Positions 43,104-48,591 of a DNA stretch of 48,591 nucleotides are shown piece after piece (within the stretch, counting starts at the first letter, position 1; every line of letters begins with the position of its first letter). The DNA is taken from positions 1 through 48,591 of the forward strand of contig LUCW03002036.1 in NCBI GenBank assembly GCA_001586965.3, written 5' to 3'. Source of the stretch: Sphaeroforma sirkka (lineage: Eukaryota > Opisthokonta > Ichthyosporea > Ichthyophonida). The notes below the pieces were generated by a model, which saw only the letters and a program-made list of their open reading frames with translations, did not search any database and had not been told where the DNA came from. The position numbers were made by a program, and so were the translations under genes.

Positions 43104-46100
43104 GCCCCCAGTAGCTTTTAGAACTGCGAACGTACGTTAAGATACGATCTAGTTGGTAAAGCGAAAACCAAAGTAAAAACGGTTTCGGTCATGACTTATC
43201 GAGTAAGTATGTGCCTATATGTACGAGTTCAAGACTCATGTTGTACTCTATGTCGTTTAGTATTTGGTCCAGTAACCATTTCCGATGTAGGCGCCTTACG
43301 TTTATTATTTGGTAAGGTATTAGCCAAAGGCTGTTCTTCATTAGTAAGTAAGTTTGAACAATTTTCTGCACTGTTGGTAAGCAGATCAGAAAGTTTAGTC
43401 ACGTAGGAAGTAGGTGGCAAATAGGGAATTTCAGATCCGTCAGGGTTTGTAGTCACCTGAGGAAACCCTTTTCGTTTATCTCGTGTGTTCTTATGTAAAC
43501 GCTTATTCCATTTCTTATTAAAGATACGAAGAAAGTCGCGAGATTCACGAAATGCATCGGAGGTTAGCCAAGCTACTGTCCCATCCATGAAACGGGTCTT
43601 GTAGTAAGTGTAACCGTCTTCGGATGTTTTGTCAATTATATCTTTGACTTGTGACTCCATAACTGGTACATCAGAATCAAATGAGCGAGCGAATGAGAGT
43701 TCGGAGGTAGGGATACGGTGAGTGCCTAGATTGGTTGCGCTAGTACCATCAATGTTATTCACTTCGTAAGTATCACTCTTCTCATCATGGTAGGAAATAA
43801 CAAAAGGTCCTATCGTCTTAGAAGAGAGTTCGGTAACGTTGGCGTTTCGATTTATAATGTTAACGTAATCGCCGACTTTGAACTGAACAATGTTCTTAGT
43901 GTTATTCCATCGGTCATACGCTTTAAGTAGGACGCGATTCTTGTGCTCGAGTAAACAGGGGTAAACAACGTTCTGCATATGCTCGATCTTTTTTGAAGCC
44001 ACGGGGTAGCGTGTTTCTCGGGCGCAGTTTTATCAAACGTTGCTTGTAATTCACTATAGCGGCCAAAGAAATAGTGAAACGGGAGTGTTCCAGTTTGAGG
44101 ATTCATGCAGTTATTCATTTGAGTCTGAACCCATTTCAAATGATAAGGCCACATATCCTCAACGTCGTCTAGTGCGGTACGCAAGAGTTTCTTAAGTTCT
44201 CTATGACGTGTCTCATTTGCACCCTGCGTTTGAGGTTTGTAAGGAACACCACGCCTATGGGTCATGCCTGATACGAGTATAAGTGCCTCCATTACGTCGG
44301 TACAAAACTCACTACCGTTATCAGAACATAGTACTCGGGGAAACCGAAGTCATTAAAGACGTGATAGCATAATTCTGCCACTGTTTGTGGACGTTTGTTC
44401 GGTATTGCATAAACATGTGTTGTACGAGTCTTGAGCTTTTGTTCAAACTCTTTAGACTCCTCTAGTTTAGCTAAGAATTCGGTTGAGGGTTTCCACTTAG
44501 TGGTACCTGCAGGACCGATGCGACAAACAATGGTGTGTTTCCAAGGCGTCTTCTTAATAGAATAGGATCCCTGATACAAGAACGTGTCGGTTTCACGGTC
44601 GACATAAATAGGTTCGTCTTGAATCATATTAATTAAATCACGTATCCATGGGTCGGAGTTACGTAAGGGACAACACAGCGTAATGGTAGATTTAGTAATA
44701 TTAACATAATTTAACAACTGTGCGATAAGTTGACAAGGTGGGTTAGCCCACGCATTATGCTTTGATAAGTCAAGCTGAAATGCATCACCTTTAGGATGAG
44801 TCAACGACCTATATTCAGAAACCTGTTTGTTATGTTCTGCGGCAAACATATCAACAGTAAATGGACCCCATCGTGATTGAGCGAGGTTAAACCATTTCTT
44901 ATTTAGCATCCAATCGGTTGCTAATAACTCTTTGACTGTTTTCTGGTAGTCGGGCACAAGTCGAGAGAGCATGTCAGGAAGATGGTTATGTATTCCTGGA
45001 ATGTGTGTTATATTAAAAGCGAACTTGGCAATAATGTCATGCCAGCGGCTCACCAACTGTGAATCAGGGTTCATATCTTTAAGTATGTTAAAGACTTTTG
45101 ATCACAGGCGACAGTAAAGTAACTTCCATAAAGGTAGTCTTTAAACTGTCTTAGCGCAGTAACTATAGCAAGGAGCTCTTGTTTAACGGTAGGGTAATTC
45201 CGTTGACTCTTATTATAACTCTTGCTAAAGAATTGTATGTAGCGCGGTTTACCATTTATCGTTTGGTAAAGCACTCCACCTACCGCTCGATCTGAAGCGT
45301 CGGTTGCTACTTGGAATGGGACACCATCCACAGGGTACTGCATGATGGGTGCGTCCATTACTTTACTTTTTGACTAGTTTAAATGCATCATCACATTCTT
45401 TAGTCCAAAGCTTTCCCAAAGGTCCTTTGTGCAGCCGTAGGTGACTGAAAGGCTTTAAGTAATGAGAAAGATGCGGTACCGAATCCGAGAAGAAGTTAAC
45501 AAACCCACACACAGAGTTCACATCTCTTCCAGTAGTTGGTGTTGATAAATCCAACAGAAACTGTTTCTTGCCAGGATCAATTTCTACCCCGCTGCAGATA
45601 CTTTGTAGCCAAGTAAGTGTATAGTATCTTTAGCAAAAGAACACTTGTCTTCGTTAATCTTAAGTTTAGCATGATTAAGTCGCTTTTTTAAGACTTCTTT
45701 AACGAGTTTAGCATGTTCATGTGCTGTCTTTTGTAAAGATAACTATATCATCTAAATAGACTGATACGTTATAATGACAGGTCCGCAAATAGTTCCATCA
45801 TAACTTGTTGGAAGAAAGAAGGTAACATGTGTAAAGCCTTCAGGTGCACCTTTAAACTGGTACTTCTTACCTTGCCAAGATATAAAGGAAAAGTATTTCC
45901 TATGAGGCTGATATATTTGTTATACTCATCCGAAACTGAGATCAGACGATCTTGTATTCAAGACCAGTGACCAGTAGTTATGTATACCAAACTGAGATGA
46001 TCAGTCATACCTATAATAAATCGTATTTCTGAGACATGTCGGTAACGATTAGGTGAGTCTTCTTCACTTCTCTTCTATCTGACAGCATTATGTGTGCATA

Positions 46101-47666
46101 GTCAATGGCTTGTTCGCAAGTAGTAACTTTGCCATTTCCCAAGATTAAATCAGTTGTTTTCGTTATGGACAGCCATATCTGTAGCGTAGGCTACTCGGCA
46201 TGAGATAGCAGAGACTTCAGCCCCTGGATCAAATAGTGCCATAACTTTTTCTCCATTTACGAAAACTGTTTGAAAGATACGTTCATCTCCTTTGGTATAG
46301 ATTTTATTGAACATTTTTCTCATAATCTTGCTCTAGTGCGCACATATGGTACTGTCAGTGCTTAACTTGGACGTCTGGGTAGTCCTTGCAATCCTCTTTG
46401 TGCCAACCGTTAGTACCCTTGCAAGTAGCACACTCTTTCATATAGTGTCCAAAATCTGGCTTGCCTGGTGCACACTTAACAGGGTCGTGTCTACCATTCC
46501 ACTTGCCATTACGTTTTGTGAGGTTGTAACCACACTTCTTGCAAGGCGCTCTCACCTTCTTATCACCTTTCGGTTCGGTAGAAGTAGAGCCAGTACCCCT
46601 CCAGTAGTAGTGCGAGGTTTCTTAGTACTACGCGCAGTATTAGTCTCTACTGCGTTTCGCTTAGTGGGCTGGGTGTAGCTCGTGGTACTAAGTACTCTAG
46701 TAGAGGAAGGTGGTATGCTTGTGTACTATCTTCTCAAAGACAGACCAAGGCATAGATCGCAAATCACCATAGGCGATGATGTCATCATTGACTTTCTTAA
46801 AGAGGTTAGGCTCCCAGAGTCTCCATCATCTGACAAATTAATAAATATTCGCCAGTATAGGTACGACCACCCATCCGAGTATTCATATGTGTCATATGAG
46901 CTAGAGCACCTCGAATAGTGGTATCGTTCGCAAAGAACTTGCGAGACTCTAGAAGTTCACGGTCACGTGCATCTTCAAAAAAAAAGGTGTTAAGTATATT
47001 ATCACGCAACTGGTGCCAGGGTAGAGGCTTTCCAGTTGGGCTCATGAGCCTTCAAGATAGTTCGCCATTCACCTGGCTCACAGAAATGAATAAAGGCATT
47101 CATCATCTGCTTATCCCTAAGGCTGGCAGACTCCTTAAGTTGGTCGAAGGCCTTCAGTGTCTCCACTGTACTCTCATTAGTAGAGAAATCGACCTCAGCC
47201 TGCGCGTTACCTAGCTGCTTTATAAAGCTTGGTTCTAAGTGTTCACGAGGCTCATGCTCAGTGCTACGGGCTGCTAGTGCCAAGATGGTGTCTATTTCCT
47301 TTCTCTTGTTATCGATTAGATAGCGAATGTTATCCGCTTTCCTATCGTCAAGGTCAGAGTCATTCAATAGACGGTCCTCAAGGACTTGCATACCAGAGCG
47401 TAATAGCCTGAGACGAGTATGTCTGGTTCTCACTTCCTCATCCTCAGGATTAGAGGCAGGAACTCTCTAACGAGGTACTGGTGTAGCGATTGCCAAAATC
47501 GTGATTACCAGGGTTGGTTGGCAAATGAGGGTCGATATTACGAGGATGGTAAGCCTCATCGAGTTCCATACGATCATATCCTCTGACAGGTTAGGTTTGT
47601 CAAGAGGATGGTCGATGGTAGCATCAGAGCTATAGAGATTAAATTTTGAAATATTGTCTCTCGCCA

Positions 47667-47746
47667 GTGGTGGTGGCTTAGTGGTAAACATACTGGCTGG
47701 TAAACCAGTAGGTCTCGGGTTGAAACCCGGCCCGAAATTTTTTTTT
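47667..47746 (+). repeat. tRNA-like insertion (SINE head) antisense in gag
   Basis: On plus: A-box TGGCTTAGTGGTA (47674-47686), a hairpin ACTGG/CCAGT, B-box GGTTGAAACCC (47718-47728), then CCCGAAA and nine T (47738-47746). A-to-B spacing is 31 bases, as in the copy at 41206-41280. The hairpin loop would present GGT at the anticodon place, but the cloverleaf is imperfect. The sequence is antisense to gag. Confidence 0.65.
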
Positions 47747-48466
47747 CTTCTTCGGTATAGGAAGAATATCAGCCAAGTGGGACACGATAGAGGGTCCACA
47801 ACTGCTGCTGCCGCTAGCTCCTTCAAGAGCGCTTCAGTGCAGTTCAATTGGCGTTGAGATTGAGAGGATCCAGCCACTCGTTGTCGAGTTATGGCGTCCT
47901 CAGCTTCGGCCCCAAGATTTGAGCTGAATGGAATGGCTTCTCCATCGATGGCGAAACCGAAATTTTCGGACAGGTCCAATACCTTTTCACGCCGGATTTG
48001 TGCTGGAGTGTCCTTTAGATGTGGAGTTATAATGCCCCCGACATTCGTATCCACGAATTTTCCAGCCTTTCGACGTTTATCCCCAATATTTGACGGCACG
48101 TGGTCAGGGGGCAAGCTGGGGTCCTGAGCTTCACTCCTAGGTGATACACGGACGCTGGCGAGCCTTTCCGCGGTAGTAGATACCTCTTCTTCCAAGGCTT
48201 TTAGGATCCGACGAGTCATCCTCAGAATAATCCTCTGTACCAACCTCAGAATTTGCTTCCCCAACAGTATCCTCGGCAGGCTCAACTCCAGACAGGCTAG
48301 GTGTTTCCACAGGGACCTCAGGAACCTCGGCAGGCTTAGCAGGCTTAGAGCTAGCGGCTCCCCTTGCCTTTAGAAGTACCCTTAGCCATAGTAATTGCTG
48401 GATAGTAAATTGATGTCAGACAGTCTAGAAACAGTACACTACTGTAACTACTATATAACTGAAAAA

Positions 48467-48591
48467 TATTTAGAACACTTTGGAAATATTGGAAAAAGAG
48501 CTTGTACTAATTATTTAAAATACAAATAAAACCAATGTATTATCTCAATTGATCTTGATATTTTAGACTGACCGGAGGCCGTATTTCTACC
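48467..48591 (-). repeat. LTR segment at the window edge (5' LTR side)
   Basis: Nearly identical to 42977-43103 and in the same orientation, so the two flank the coding parts as expected of LTRs. The outer part lies beyond the window. Confidence 0.85.

Larger units (their letters stand above)
42812..48591 (-). mobile_element. Ty3/chromovirus-like LTR retrotransposon, broken, 5' LTR runs off window
   Basis: Parts on minus, right to left: partial LTR from 48591 to about 48467; gag from an ATG near 48389 through 47002-47433 to about 46806; a cysteine/histidine-rich knuckle region (46555-46355); an aspartic-protease-like ALFDPGAEVSAIS block near 46230; reverse transcriptase remnants (about 46100-45363); RNase H (45358-45075, with ATDASDRAVGGVLYQ and YPTVKQELLAI); a segment with RWGPFTVDMFAAEHNKQ and AWANPPCQLIAQLL (about 44890-44700); integrase core (44292-43852, with YKPQTQGANETRH); and a chromodomain-like end (43680-43500). 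The left LTR region is 42812-43103. The element is broken, with roughly half a dozen or more interruptions, so it is a fossil. Close similarity of the LTR segments suggests moderate age. Confidence 0.85.

Noticed and set aside
47667-47746. Call as a functional tRNA gene
   Set aside because: A and B boxes are good, but the anticodon stem-loop and D stem do not fold properly and the same unit recurs as an insertion in a retroelement.

Overview
The window looks like nuclear DNA of an intron-rich unicellular eukaryote. Genes are split by GT-AG introns, most with GTAAGT or GTATGT donors. Introns and spacers are full of (AT)n, (AC)n and (ATGT)n microsatellites, and the right end holds decayed LTR retrotransposons. 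The gene content (UVRAG, a TKL kinase fused to a nucleotidyl-cyclase-like domain, a 7TM-RGS protein, a fungal-looking AlkB) suggests a holozoan or amoebozoan protist. I cannot name the species.

Layout: (1) 1411-6222, minus: a four-exon UVRAG/VPS38 orthologue, predicted 890 aa. (2) 6968-25226, plus, head-to-head with UVRAG: a 19-exon gene, predicted about 997 aa, with a short N-terminus, one membrane helix, an active-looking TKL kinase, a class III cyclase-like domain that has lost its catalytic residues, and a C-terminal pseudokinase. (3) 26270-27019, plus: a single-exon secreted cysteine-rich protein with two repeats of identical cysteine spacing, followed by telomere-like repeats. (4) 30060-31157, plus: a single-exon AlkB dioxygenase of strikingly fungal type. 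(5) 32902-37140, minus: a nine-exon gene for a seven-helix membrane protein with a C-terminal RGS domain, with an isolated listerin-like exon on the opposite strand inside its last intron. (6) 37141-40309: AT-rich, apparently gene-free. (7) 40310 to the end: a decayed 5' piece of an LTR retrotransposon on plus, a 211-bp tandem repeat, and a fuller related Ty3/chromovirus-like element on minus that runs off the window. Both element copies carry the same antisense tRNA-like insertion.

Exon chains were built by hand from homology, splice consensus and reading phase. All junctions in the three spliced genes keep phase, except one doubtful join in the TKL gene (10405 to about 10774) and a one-base frame slip in a homopolymer of the RGS gene. 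The most unusual pattern is local tandem duplication that includes a splice site and the adjoining exon edge. It is seen in two introns of the kinase gene and once in UVRAG, with a donor-like minisatellite next to another UVRAG exon.

The genes do not form an obvious pathway. Two concern membrane-proximal signalling (kinase/cyclase-like, 7TM-RGS), one vesicle and autophagy PI3-kinase function, and one DNA alkylation repair.
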